DNA of 64,000 nucleotides from positions 4,922,817-4,986,816 of the forward strand of contig JANPWX010000215.1 of the NCBI GenBank assembly GCA_024734555.1, in the 5' to 3' direction. Of the stretch, positions 14,501 to 27,308 are shown piece after piece. How positions within the stretch are numbered: position 1 is the stretch's first letter; each line of letters begins with the position of its first letter. This DNA is from Trochalopteron elliotii (Eukaryota; Chordata; Aves; Passeriformes; Leiothrichidae). Both the position numbers and the translations under genes were made by a program. The notes below the pieces were generated by a model. That model had not been told where the DNA came from. It saw nothing but the letters and a program-made list of their open reading frames with translations, and made no database searches.

Positions 14501-17024
14501 ATCACAACTTTCCTTAAGTAGCAGTCTAAATCTAATTACTGTAAGTTACTTTACCTTCCACTTAATACTTTATTGTTGTCCACAAAGGTTTTGGTGAACC
14601 AGAGGCTATTTATAGCTCAGTTGATGATGTGCTTTTTCTTCAGTATATTTGTCCAATTGATGTGGAGTGATCAGATACTAATTCAGATACTGATTTTGCA
14701 GCTGAAAAGTTCATGACTCTCATTAGAGTGAAGTCTGGTATCTTGATTAATCATTTGATGTGTTTTGAGGTTGGTTTCAAATTTGTGTAAACTGGCATGA
14801 CTTCATGACCTTCCAAATTCAGTGAAACTCATATCTACATTTGTAGGAAAAGAGGTTTAAGTGAGAAGGGAAGAAAAAAATAGTATTAAAGTAGCTTTTT
14901 AAAAAATAAAATCCAATTATATTTCAGCAATGTATTTAATTTTTAAAATATTAAAGTGCCACAGCTTAAGAAATTATGACACCTTCTACCAGGTTCCTGT
15001 TGTTTTCAATAATACTATGACTGTAGAGCATTTAGAATAGCAGAACTGAAGTCAGTGGAAATAGAATTAGACCAATGCTGAAGTCTTCCAAAAATTCTGT
15101 CCTAAAAATACTTGTGATGTCTTCTGAGTTCATTCATGTGGTGAGGTCATACATTTGAACTTGAACTCAGTGCTCAATGCCTTTAGCTCTCCAACTGGGA
15201 GCATTGGAGAGCTCACAGAAGAGGCTGCCTGATGGAGCTGTTGTTCTCCACCACATGCACACACACACAGCTTCCAGGATGGGTGGCTCACTGTGGCCTG
15301 GAGAAGGCTCTGTACCTGCAGTGTAGAGACTTCATCCAGTGTGAAAGGGTCAGGAGCCTGGGCTGTGCTGTCCCTGCCAGCATCTGCTGCCCTGCTGCAG
15401 TGATGAAGGAGCTGTGCTATGGTTGGTGCTGCAGCATGTGCTGGACTCCAAGCGGCATCCAAAGCCTGTAGTCTTCGGGAATGGAATACAAATAGACAAA
15501 TCTGCTGCCAAGTCTATGTTGGGGATGGAAACCAGCTCCAGGCCTTTTAAATTTGGTGATTCTGGAGCACAGTCAGGATCCTCAGTGTGTAACAGAGCCA
15601 CAGCCTTGCAGAATTCTGCTCCTGACACATTTGGAGACAGTGAACAGGTCTAGTTCAGACTCTGAGGGGTGGTGAGGTGAAGGAGCATGACAACAGTACT
15701 GAGGTTTTCAGTTTTCTCCTGCCTTTCGTCTCATCTACATCACTTTATAGCATTGTAACACCTATGGATAAATTGTGCACTTGCTGCCAGAACTACAAAT
15801 TCACACAAAGTTATTATAAAGTATATAAAATAATTTTCTGGCTCTTAGGATGGCTGTAATAAATTGCTGCACAAACCTAGAAAGAAATATAAACTTAAAA
15901 AAAATTAATTTTCTCTCCCCAAAATGGAATTGTGTATAGAAGTTCCAAAACAATTTTAATTTTTTTCCCCAAGTATTTAATGGAAATTTGTTGGGTTTTG
16001 TTTCATGGTTTCTTTTTTTTTTTCCTCCAAAAAGCAATATGTACTTTAAATTTGAAGATTACTGGTGCCAGCATTTCTTTAAAACAAGGTTAATATTGCT
16101 CATAAGTTGTGAGAACAGATTGCCTGCATCAGTTCAGAAAGTTGTTGAGGTTTTCTCCTCCACTCTTCGTGGACTTGTACATGAAGTTGTATTATTGTAA
16201 GATAGCAAGCTCTGATCCCCACACATTGTTTACAAAACCATGCTTTGACCCAGCTCAGGGAAAGTGATTATCCACGTGGCAATTTCTTCACTGAAGTGCC
16301 AAGAGTCTGGGTTTAGGTCTGAAGAGTAAAACATGTCTTTAAAAATTTAGCCTGAGTTTAAACCTCTGAGAGATTGTTGTTTGACTTTAGATTGTTTTGA
16401 TGCCCATGGTGCCCATGTCTGCTCTATAGGACACTGTGGTGGTTGAAGGCTGCTTTATCTGTGCCCAAGGCTTGTTACTTTCCATCTGGGGCTCGTTATT
16501 TCCAAAACTTTGCCAGAATAAGGGCTTGTGCAACTTCTGCACTGAAGACAAAAGCATCTAAGACATTCCAATAGGTCATCTGACTATTCTGGTGTTTTCC
16601 TCAAATGAAAATACATTCTGCTAGCAGAGTTCTGCAGGCTATGGACACTAGCAGCTGGATTGCAGTGGAACACCAATACATCAATACCAGCAGGAGCTAC
16701 ATGTGGAGCAGGTAGTCTATTCACGGCTTGAATTTATTAGCTATGTGTTTAAATTCACCAAAATAGGCTGCTTAAATAAACCTGTCTATGGTTGACCCAC
16801 CATCATAAATTACTTACAAAATAAAATACAAAACCCATGAACTTGTAAGTATAGATCTCAGGCGTAAGTCTTGCACTGAAAGGTGATTTCCTGACTCATG
16901 TGGGGCACCACAAAAGATGGAGGATCTCAGTGTGAGAACAAAGGACCATTCATGCATAGGGTGTCTCAGTAAGTTCTGACTTCTCCACAGAAGTTTTATT
17001 TTTCCCATTTTTGGAAAAAAAAAA
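11566..17024. other. Non-coding stretch with one GC-richer block
   Basis: Mostly AT-rich and featureless apart from the 12,460 inverted repeat. A GC-richer segment at 15,130-15,660 carries overlapping open frames of 79-110 residues on both strands, none with recognised homology, plus a short CA run near 15,256. Confidence 0.55.
12460..12497. repeat. Perfect inverted repeat with AATAAA in both arms
   Basis: CTTTCAATAAATGAAC (12,460-12,475) and GTTCATTTATTGAAAG (12,482-12,497) are exact 16-base complements around a 6-base loop, TTTAAT. Each strand therefore carries an AATAAA hexamer within a hairpin. No flanking element or gene is recognised. Confidence 0.95.
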
Positions 17025-17365
17025 TTGTCAGTTGCAGCAGGTTGCCAGGAGTGTGTCCAGTCAGGTTTTGAATGTCTCCCCAGATGGAGAATACACCAGC
17101 TGTCTTGCCAAACTGTTCTTGATAACCTTTGCAGTATATGGGGGACTTTTTTTTTCTTATTTCTAGAGAGAATTGTCTGTATTTCAATTTGTGCTCATTG
17201 CCTCATCCTTTCACTGAGCGCCACTTGGAAGACTCTGTCTCCTTCTTTACTGAGGTATTTATACACACTCACAAGATCTCCCTAATCCTTCTTTTTCTCC
17301 AGACTAAACATTCCCAGCTCTCTCAGCCCCTTTTTGAATGACAGATGCTCTACTATGTGACCCAA
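17025..17365 (-). mobile_element. CR1 LINE 3' fragment, minus orientation
   Basis: Read on the minus strand this matches the CR1 3' region. On the plus strand the landmarks are 'caggttttgaatgtctccc' (17,062), 'tgctcattgcctcatcctt' (about 17,192), 'cacaagatctcccta' (17,270) and 'cagctctctcagcccc' (17,315). The terminal octamer end is not visible. Divergence is high, so the copy is old. Confidence 0.8.
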
Positions 17366-17978
17366 AGTGTACTTGTAGATAGCAGACAGTCCCTTTTAAT
17401 CAGCTACTAGTTAATAGGGTTTTACCTAAACTCTGCTTAAAAGGACTTGCCGTTTAAAAACTATTTAATTCAGTCAAAATAAACTACATTCTTTGAAGAG
17501 CAGAAGAGTGCCTGTGCTATTATTTCTGTCAAGGTTTTTTTGATTTATTCTGTCTTTTTTTTTTTATTATTTGCTTATTATTTTATTTAGTTTTACCTGT
17601 TGGTAAAGTCTACACTAAACAGGAGAAAATTGTACCTGTTTTTTTAGTCTTCACTCTTCATTCCTGGAAAAGTGTGAGAGAATCTTTCATTGCTCAGTTC
17701 TGACTTCATAGTCCAGTTAAGTAAATGCCTGAGAGACGGTGAGGCTGTATTGCCACCCAGAATAAAAGTCATGAGTCAGTCCCCAAAACTCTGTAAGCTC
17801 AGAAGCTATTTACTGAATAATTATATGTTGTTTGAGTATCTTTAGGACAGTCCTATGTTTGCCTTCCTTTTTTAGACTGAAGATTTATGTCATGTTCTCA
17901 AGCATTCATTTGAACTTGTGAGATAAATGTAATTATACATATTACAAACAACATTTTTAAGCATTGCATTTTTCATTT

Positions 17979-18030
17979 CTATATATTTATATATACACTT
18001 ATATGCATATATAGATACATATGTGCATAT
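17979..18030. repeat. AT-rich alternating repeat
   Basis: A degenerate run of TATA, CATA and GCATAT units forms an imperfect alternating purine-pyrimidine stretch with no exact period. Confidence 0.7.
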
Positions 18031-19040
18031 GAGGAAGTAAATTCTTAACTAAAGTTCAAACTGTTCAATTTAGATATGTAGGGAAAAACAGAGATAGTAT
18101 GCAAGGAATCTGTGATAAGCTTGCATGACATTAAGTACTGCATGATGGATGCAATCTCATCAGCCAAAAGATGGAATAGCCAAATGTAATTATTTTGCTT
18201 CAAGATTATTTGTCATGGGACATTTTGTGGAAATTGTCCCCTCTTTAGATTCAGTAATCCACTAAGTAAAACTTTGTGGATTTTATTCTTTGAGAAAATT
18301 TTGTTTACTTTCATGTTTCTTAGATTTGATTATAAACAGGTGTATATGAGGCATAATTTATCCCTCGAAACTCGGTAGTACAATTCTGAGCAGAATAAAA
18401 TCAAATTATTTCTGTCATAATCTGCACTTATATCTCCTTATCTCACCTCAGAATATTATAAACCATACTAATATTTTATGACCAAGATATGTGGAGTAGA
18501 GAGGTAATTCTTTACTAACACCCAGAAGAAATTCAACAAGTCCCTGAATTACATTTAAGGGATTAAAAGGGAGCTTTTTGGTTTGTTTTTCTTCAGTCTT
18601 TAATATTTTCCCTGTAATTATTTTGCAGCAGATGTGAGCATCCTTGCTACCAAGCAACTGCTTTCCTGGCTACAATGTAAATACATGATTCATTCTCCCT
18701 ATGGAGCCTCCAGCAGAAGCCTTTAATAGCATCACAGTTAATTATTAGTATAATGTTATGGTGACATATTTTTCCTTTTGTTGGTTGGGGATGCCATTAA
18801 ATGAATGGGGATGGCTCACTTAGCAAAACTTGTTAAATGTCAACTTACTTTATCTTAAGGTGTAGCTTATCTGAAAAGTGACATTGCAAACACTTCATTC
18901 AGATTCCATTAGATTTGTTACATTTGTGAGGTTTTGAAACTCTAGAAGAATAAAACTTATTTACATACAGGTTGAAAAAACAGTGCCAAATATAGCTGTA
19001 TTTCAGAGAAAAAAATAATCTTCCTTTCTTTTTCTTGATT

Positions 19041-19093
19041 TACACACACACACATATATATGTGTGTGTAAATATATATATATATATATATAT
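19041..19093. repeat. (CA)n/(TG)n palindrome plus (AT)n microsatellite
   Basis: A CA run, a TA core and a TG run form a perfect 24-bp palindrome (19,046-19,069), followed by about 22 bases of alternating AT. An 18-base T run follows at 19,144-19,161. Alternating purine-pyrimidine DNA of this kind can adopt Z or cruciform forms. Confidence 0.95.
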
Positions 19094-20699
19094 TAAGACT
19101 TTCCATTTTTACCAGACTGTAAATATTAGGTCATCAGCCCAAATTTTTTTTTTTTTTTTTTGGCATGTGCTATACATCTGATTTTTTGGCTCTACCAGAT
19201 TTGCTGCATGAGAGCCTGTCCAGAGCCCCAGAGCCCACTGAATCCTTGGAAGCAATGAAATAGGGTAGATGGGAGTGGACAGTCTCTAATGGACTAAGTA
19301 ATCTATGGAAAGGAACTGCTCCTCTGTTTGAAGGCAGAATTAATAAGTCAATATGCTAGCTGATCCTTATGCTTTTTAGTGTGGGATGGACAATTACTCT
19401 TCCTCTATTTAATTTACTCCTCTCTATGATTTTCATCTGGACACAACTTCAGCTTATTGAAGGATGTTTTTGAATTCTCAAGCTCTCCTTACTAAGTGAG
19501 ATTCATTAGTGTTGTGTTTTCAGGTGAGTGTTTTTCCATGTAATCTCTCTACAGCCTCTGAGGATTTAGCACTTTCTAGTGTCTCGTTTCTGTTTCAGCT
19601 GTTCTTATCCTTTAACATAAATATCACTTTGGGAAAACAAAAAAAAGGAAGAGGGAGAAAAAAAGAAAACTACCTTGTTGCCTTTGGCAGTAGCATAGAT
19701 GGATGAGGTCCAGCCAGGACCTGGCTGCTCATATCAGAGAATTACTCTTTGTAGTTACATCTGCTTTTGTGAAGTTTTGGTGTATCAGACTTTATATGTC
19801 TGTGTTTGCGAAAGCCACAGCTTTTTTATATGTATGAATTCATAATATCCTTACATGGTGTTCTTCAGCAAGGCATTTTCCTGCAATGAAACTGCTCATA
19901 TGTGCAAGTGACAGTGGGACATTTTTATGAGATGTGAACTCAGATTACTCGGATGAAAGATGGGTTTTTTGATAGGACAAGTTTAAATGGTGCAGTGCCA
20001 GCTCCTACCATGGCATTTGCAGCTATGGCATGTATTATGCAGGACTGAGAAAATAAGCAGTGTATACAAGAAATGGCAGAAATTTTTGATTCAGGTTATC
20101 ATTAGAGATGGTGAAAGGCATGAAATTCAGCAGATGAGTCAAATGGTAGGAAATCTGTACATCCACTGCTTGGGTTTAGAGGCACTTTTCTTATATCTGG
20201 ATTGTAATTTGGGGAATTGTAATTTGACTGCATTGTAAAAATATGAAGAAGAGGTCTGATAGGTGTTGTAGATCTTTGTCACATTTTTCCACTTTCAGGG
20301 ATCCACCAGAACTCATGATACTGAAGTTTGGTCACTGGCTGTAGGTGACTTCCTTGGCTTTCATCACACCTTGCACCTCCAAGCCTTGCATAGCCAGCAA
20401 TGTAGCCAACCATGTTACCAAACCTGAATGGCAGGCTGCAGTGCTTTTACCTCAGTGGGTATCACAGCTTGAGCCCATGGCACTGGGTGCATGATCATTT
20501 TTTATGACTCAAGAATATACTGCAGAAAATTTTGGATATAATTTTAAGGAAATAATATATAATTGGAAATGTGTTGTTTTCTTATAACAAAGGAGCATTG
20601 TGGCTTGTGTTTGTGTTACACTTTCTTGTAGTAAGAAGGTGGTTATACCTGATACAAACAGCTGTTTTACCCACATGCATATTTTCCATATGGAGTCCT

Positions 20700-21390
20700 T
20701 TGTGGGACTCCAAGACAGCCCTGCTGAGAAGGACATGGGATTGATGGTGAAGGAGAGGCTGGACATGACCCTGCAATGTGCACTCCCAGCCCAGAAAGCC
20801 AAACGTGTCCTGGACTGCACTAAAAAAGCAGAGTAGGCAGCAGGGGACGGAGGAGATTCTGCCTCTCTGCTCTGCTCTGCTCTGCTCTGGTGACACCCCA
20901 CCTGGAACCCTGCATTGAGCTCTGGGGTCCCCAGCACAGGATGAACATGTATCAATTGGAGTAAGTCCAGAGGAGGGCCAACAGGATGATTAGAGGGATG
21001 TAGCACCTCTTGTATGAGGAAAGGAGGAGAGACTTGAGATTGTTCAGCCTGAAGAAGAGAAGGCACAAGACAGGTGGAGAGGGACTTTTTGCAAGAGCAT
21101 GTAGTGAAAGGACATGGGGGAATGGCTTCACACAGAAAGAAAGTAGGTTTAGATTAGATATTGGGATGAAATTTTCACTCTGAGGATGGTGATGTGCTGG
21201 AACAGGTTGCCCTGAAAACTTGTGAATGCCACATCCCTGGGAGTGTTCAAGACTAGGTTAGATGGGGCTCTGAGGAACCTGGTCCAGTGTACCTGGTCCA
21301 GGAACCTGTCTCTGTCCATGGCATGGGGGTTGGAACTAGATGATCTTTAAGGTCCCCTCCAACACAAACCATTCTGAGTTTGTGATTTTG
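20700..21390 (+). mobile_element. CR1 LINE, 5'-truncated 3' part with internal deletion
   Basis: The segment matches remembered CR1 consensus through the end of ORF2 and the 3' UTR: a 'gctggacatga...caatgtgc' stretch near 20,758, 'gtccagaggagggcca' near 20,966, 'ctggaacaggttgccc' near 21,199 and 'actagatgatctttaaggtc' near 21,333. It ends in degenerate ATTCTGTG-type units. Part of the consensus between the 'gaagagaaggcac' and 'gagggacttttt' blocks is missing, and a CTCTG unit is expanded near 20,865-20,889. A 185-residue antisense open frame over this element is a by-product. The copy is dead: only the tail of ORF2 remains and it is broken. Confidence 0.9.
20865..20889 (+). repeat. (CTCTG)n minisatellite inside CR1
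   Basis: About five tandem CTCTG units lie where the CR1 consensus has only two or three. This is slippage within the retroelement. Confidence 0.75.
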
Positions 21391-23461
21391 AAATGCCATT
21401 ACATGGTAAAATCAGGCTCATACATGCCTTCTACTTAGTTTTAATAATAAATTGTCAAGTTGGGTTTTAGTGGTTTTGATTAACTTCTAAAACAGTAAGA
21501 GACAATTCACTTTTTTTTATTTATAACAGAACTGTTTATGGTGGCAGATTTTTATTGAAGCAGTAATTCAACTAACAGTTGCACTGTCAACTCTTATCTC
21601 TAGGTAGGAAAACAAAAGCAGACATTTGTATTGAACACGTATTTCATTGCTAAGTTCTATGGGAATTTTAATTTGTAACCACTCAAAGTAAATAAATAAC
21701 TTTTTATTCTTTTTCTGTTTAATGATTCCTTCCTCCCAATCAATCAGTTTTTCCCTTTGACATCAATTTTATTCTATTTTTGGAGCTATCAATTGTAGGT
21801 TGCAGCAGGCAATTTCCTATGGATTTGACAGATGTGAAGTCTTTATCCTTCAAGTCAAGGGAAGTGCAAGTGCAGTGAGGAGACTGAAGAATTTGCACCT
21901 TTGCCTTGGGAAAGCTTACATAGTTAGTATTTGATGCTTGACTCAGTCTTGTCTGTGCCACTTTTAGGCTGGAACAGGAACATCTCCACCAAAACTTCTC
22001 TCCTGCAGGTTCTTCTTCCTAGCAGTGAACACCATAAGCTCAGATAAATTCCCAACACTAGTACCAGAAGCTTTATGGTTTGAACGAAAGCTCAGATCTT
22101 GCCATAGCTGTGAGCCACATACTTTGAGGATATATTTCATATACTATATCCTTATGAAATACATATTCTCATAAGTAATTAAGTTTGTTGATTTTTCAGG
22201 TTTTCCTACTTTGTCTGTATTGCAACATCTTTCAGCACTTCTCACTATTTACTGGGATAATGGTTATAACAAATGTTCACTAAAGTAAAATAAAATAGAG
22301 AATTTCTCCTGATTTTTCACTGAACCTTAAGCTGTGAGACAGACATATGTCTGGCTGTATTTTCTATGTGCTCTTTAGGATGGGATGCAGGGGTGGACTC
22401 CAGAGCTGCTTGAGCCAGTGGCAGGAAAGTCCAGTGGCTCTACCAGGAAAAACAGCTCAGCCCATGTACTTTACTTTATTGAGAAGTATGAGAGGCAGTT
22501 GTGACTTTCACAGTCTCTTCTGGAAGTCAGACATTTTGAGCTTTGGACATCTAACGTTCAGCTTCTTGTCAGAAAGTGTATAATAATTACATTTGAAAGG
22601 TTTTGATGCAGTGTAATCTGAAGTAAACAACCTTTATAAAAAGAGTGATGGCAAGATGTGTTGCACATCTTATATATGGTAGAAATGTTGTGTGTCATCA
22701 AATGTTCCATCAGTATATGTTTCAAAAGAAATTTCATGCTTTATGCAACCACACTTCCCCACTTAAACACAAGTAAATAAAAATTGCTTTCCACACAACT
22801 GTAGACAATTGAAATAGCTTTAAAATGGATACTGTTAAAGATTTAAATTTAGTGAAATATCAGTCTTCCTTGATTAATGATGTTATGATTATAAATTATT
22901 ATATTTATTTTTAATCGGGTGTATTGATCATACTGAGTAATTTGCAAATGCAGTTAGTTACTGAGCTGTGTGGAAAATTTCTGCTTGAAGTGGAAAGATA
23001 ACAGAAGATAATGTGAAGTGTAATTCAAACAATTGCAAAGTAGCTGGAATTAGGATGTGTTTTGTTAGTTTCATAGTTTTGACTTTGTTATTTTTTTCAT
23101 ATTCCAGTGTTTCCCCCCTCCCCCTCCCTTTCCTTTTGTGCTGTGGCATAATTTAGAAATAGCTAGTGATCTCATCGATCCTGTCAGGTGGTATAGTGAA
23201 CTAAATAAGGTCATTTAAGGCTTATCTTTAATATGCAATGCCATTATTTTTTCTGTGGGTCAAATCTGCAGGGCTTAATATAATTTGAAGCAGGTTTAGT
23301 CCTGTCAGCCACTGGCTTAGATTTTGAATAGAACTTCAAAAATGAAGAGTATAGTAGTCTTTAGAAAAACATTCCCCAAGTATTAAATATAAATGGATAG
23401 CACTAATCCTGTCACTTTCTACTCTATTTTTCCACAGTACCTTTTCTAAATCAAACTCTAT

Positions 23462-23482
23462 TTCTTTTTTTTTTCCCCTTGG

Positions 23483-23547
<65 letters not shown>

Positions 23548-23610
23548 TGTTTTTTGGGTTTTTTTGGGAGGTTGGAGGAGTGTTTGGGTTTTTTTTGTAT
23601 TTTCCTGCTT
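23462..23610 (+). repeat. Poly-T run with (GTTTT)n and T/G low-complexity DNA
   Basis: An uninterrupted T36 (23,485-23,520) is followed by GTTTT units to about 23,545 and then T/G-rich sequence with GGG interruptions. Open frames here code for poly-Phe or poly-Lys and are artefacts. Run length is likely to be polymorphic or mis-assembled. Confidence 0.95.
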
Positions 23611-26462
23611 TTGACATGCTATTCTGCATGCAAAATCTGTATATTGCCGAGAACCCTCAAACCCATTTTCCTGCACCTCTTGGAAGTCACTCAGCATTTC
23701 TCAAGGTTAGACTCAGTGTTAAAATCATCACAGTTGAGATTTGTTTCTAATTTTAGATGTGACACCATTTTTTGTGACATGATGTGACCATATTTGTGAG
23801 GAAGAGTTTAGGACAGCAAGAGTCATATCTTTAGCCTTGTATTTAATATAAAACAACAAAGATGAGGAAATCTCAAAAGAGGTGATTTTGCTGGGCTACT
23901 GTCTCTTTATTCTCATATAAATAAGAAAATACAAACCAATCCAGGAACTTTTACAACTAAACTGTTAGGATTTTCTTAAAACAAGGATAGAGTGGAAAAT
24001 GGACATAATAGTTATTACTATACAGAAATATGGAAAACAAGGGGACAGCTGGCTTGATGCCAGGTTAGTGATGACGCTTTTCACACCAGGTCCACTAGTG
24101 TATTTTAGAGCTCATAAAGGAGATCTTACAGCTGAAGGCAATGGTACACTGTAGGCATGACCCAACCTTCACTGCATACCTCTAACATTAGCTCACTATG
24201 GTTATTTTAAGGTTTTCTTTTAATATAACCTAGTAATTTCTTTGCTATTTTTTGCTTAGTTGGTATGAAGCACCTGTAAACACCAGGGCTCAACATCCTG
24301 GTAGAATGATAGACGTCACTCCCTTCTGTTATTGTTACTTCTAGAAAGTTTATTTTATCATGAAAACAGACTGAGTCACTCAGATGAGCTTTTTTTTAAA
24401 AAAAAAAACCTTGCATGTTGATGTTATATCTTCTTGAGCAGTTTAGCTTTCTACTGCTTGATATTTGTCAATATTCAGCTAGTAAAGGAAGACTGATGCC
24501 CGTCTTGCAGATCCATGGATGACAAGTTCTGTGAGCTCTTTTCAGTCATGTGTGAGTGTAAGAGTGCAAAGGTAAAAGTTGCTTCAAAATAGTCTCCTAT
24601 TGTCTCTGCAGCACCATTCATGCACATTGTTCTTAAAGTAAAAAATAGAAAGTGCCCCTCCAAAGAAGCACACTCTTGCGATGAAAATGTAAGGATTTAG
24701 TCGATTTAGATTGAAAAGTATCCATAGAGAACTGAAGGAATTGTTGAAATTTGGACACCTAGATATGTTCAGAAAGCCTTGCTACATGCTTTGCAAGCTC
24801 ATCCTGTTTGGTGACGTTGAACATATACTTTTAAGTCATTGTATCTTGTTCAGTCTCAGACTGATAAACAATGTGGTTTTTCCCAAAGTGCCATTTTTCT
24901 GTGTTTGTTTTTCTAGCAGACTTCCAAGTTGCACAGTAACTATACCTCTTCTGCAACCATCTTCCACTCCTCCTTTTCTATTCAGGGTGCAACTCCCTTT
25001 CTGTGCACAGTGGAAAGAGTGTTTTCTGTTATGGAATAAAAAGCCTACCTTTGTTTCATGTTTGCCAAAAATACGGTTTTATACCTCTCTGTTTTCTATT
25101 TAACAAAGGCTAAATCTGCCTCTGGAGAGATTACAAACGGTGAAAATTAAGTATACAAGCCTTACAGTATATTGTCAGTGTCCTTACATCTACTTTGACA
25201 TGGTGAGTCAAAAGGAAATTACGCTTTTTGGATGCTTTCCCTTTCAGTTGGGATTGCACCAATTTATCACATGAAAATGCTGAATTCAGGAATCACCTCT
25301 GTTACTTAAGTGGCAAAACAGGAGAGGTCTCTACCAGTTTGTCAGCTTTTAAAGAGCTAGACATTTCCAATGGCAAAGAGACATAAGGTTAAGAACAATG
25401 AAACTTAAAATGTAAAATGAATTCTGAATGCTATAATCACCACTGTCCTCTCCAAAAAGAAAAAAGAAATTAATGGGATGTGACAAAATTGTCTATGTTT
25501 GAAGTTTACTTTGAATTTGAGGACTCAGAGGGAGAATTTCAGTAGTTGAGACAAAAATCCTGCAGCATCTCTATGGACAGAGGAAAGATGAAAGTTTACA
25601 AGTACAATAAGAAAACAAGCAATAAAGAACACATTCTGAATTAGATTTGATGAAGAATGTTCAGGCTGTTAATAAGTAAAGAAATTGCAGTGCACAATGT
25701 CTATTAAAGGATCAAAGAGGAAGAAGCAAATGTGTGAAATATAGTGATAAATATAGACTGATGAAGATTAAAAAAAATTAATGATCAGAAGCTTCTGGGA
25801 GAAAAGATTGTGGAGCACTCTGCAGAAACTATAGAAAGTAAATACAAGAGAAAAAAACATAAATGAGAGAGGCATTCATCTGTGTGTGAAAAGAATGGCA
25901 GAGCTGATAAATGTTTGACATGAGCCGTTTGTTAAGAAATGCTTTGCATCTCGAGTTCAACATTCAGCAGAGATTATAGCAGTTAAAACCTTATGAAGTG
26001 AATTCTGAACTAATGGGTTTGGAATAATTATGAATTCTGAGTATTACAGGGTAATTTCTTAGCTGGTAGCAGACCAGTGGAAGAACTTTTCTTGCAGAAG
26101 CTCAGGCTGTCAGGTAATCTCTGAAATACCTCCCAGCACCTGGCAGTACAGGAAAAGAGCAATGGCAATGGTAATACAATGACAGTGCAAAGCCACAACC
26201 TCTTCTTTTATCTGATAGGAGGTACTTTATGTTTACCATCACCACAACAAGCCTCTTCCAAGTAATTTTTTCAGCCGATTGGAAGTATCTTGGCTGTATG
26301 TATAAACTCCATACTTAGTCAGATAAGGAAGAAAAGAACCATATTATCTGGTAGTGACAGCGATTTTCTGAGCAAAGGAGCTCAAATCCTTGTATTGACC
26401 TAGAGGAGGGTTTTAAGCCATCTTTTGGGACATTTCTTCACAAACAAGAGAATAGCATGGGA

Positions 26463-26495
26463 GAAATCTCAGAAGTGTCTTTTGTCTGAGATTTC
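26463..26495. repeat. Perfect 11-bp inverted repeat, 11-base loop
   Basis: GAAATCTCAGA (26,463-26,473) pairs exactly with TCTGAGATTTC (26,485-26,495). No function can be assigned. Confidence 0.9.
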
Positions 26496-27289
26496 ACTAA
26501 GTGAAGCATGGAAGGAGTCACCATTTCAGCAGTGGCTTAAAGGTGGAGTTAAAGGAGATGTGCAGGACAGTTGTGTTTGTGCAATAATGAAGAAAGACTA
26601 ACACAAAGAAGGAAAACTGTAGAAGAGATGGTCCTCAGTTACTGTTTTTTCCCTTGGAAAACACTGTCCTTTTTGATGGGAATAATAAACGAAGAAGGAA
26701 AGGATTGCATTTATAAACAGGTTCCACAATAGAAAGACTGTTCTGGTCAATTTGTAAAGAACATCCTACAGAAAATATTTACCCTATTTGCAAATGAGGT
26801 TTCCAGACTCATGAGAAAAGTATCAAGAGGATGGGTTAATATTGATGAGAGAAGAGACAATTTATCATGGTCAATCATTATTTAAATATTCTTATTCCAA
26901 AAATAGACCAAAGCTATCTGACCATGCCAGGTCTGGGCTGGAGATGAAGTAGAAGGAGGAGGTTGTGTATGGCCACAGCTTCAGCTAAATGGGAATAAAG
27001 GTCCTTCAGCTGATCTCATTAACTCCTCAGTGTACAACAGAGTGAATGGCAGAAATATTTACTCAAAGGCATGCATTTGGTTTTTAGATATTTGTTGGGT
27101 TTTTTTAAATTCATTGTCTGGAGCTAAAAGTGATGATTTTTTTCTTTAGAACCAAGCATTTAGTGTCTACATGAGTGAGATTTGCTGCTTGCCGCAACTA
27201 TTGCTAAGCTGTCTTGTTTCTCCTTGTGAATGGAAATACCAGTAAGTTGTAAGCCTGGGAATCTAGACACATAAAATTTTTTTAGCTGG

Positions 27290-27308
27290 TTTTTTTTTTT
27301 TTTTTTTT
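27290..27308 (+). repeat. Poly-T run (19 T)
   Basis: An uninterrupted homopolymer with no retroelement recognised next to it. Confidence 0.95.

Larger units (their letters stand above)
17366..20699. other. Non-coding stretch between two CR1 copies
   Basis: It holds AT-rich alternating repeats near 18.0 and 19.05 kb and a T18 run at 19,144-19,161. No exon or further element is recognised. Confidence 0.6.

Noticed and set aside
20509..21066. 185-residue minus-strand open frame
   Set aside because: Most of it lies antisense over the CR1 element; it is a by-product of the repeat.
24711..25103. 130-residue plus-strand open frame
   Set aside because: No domain, no flanking splice sites and no composition change.
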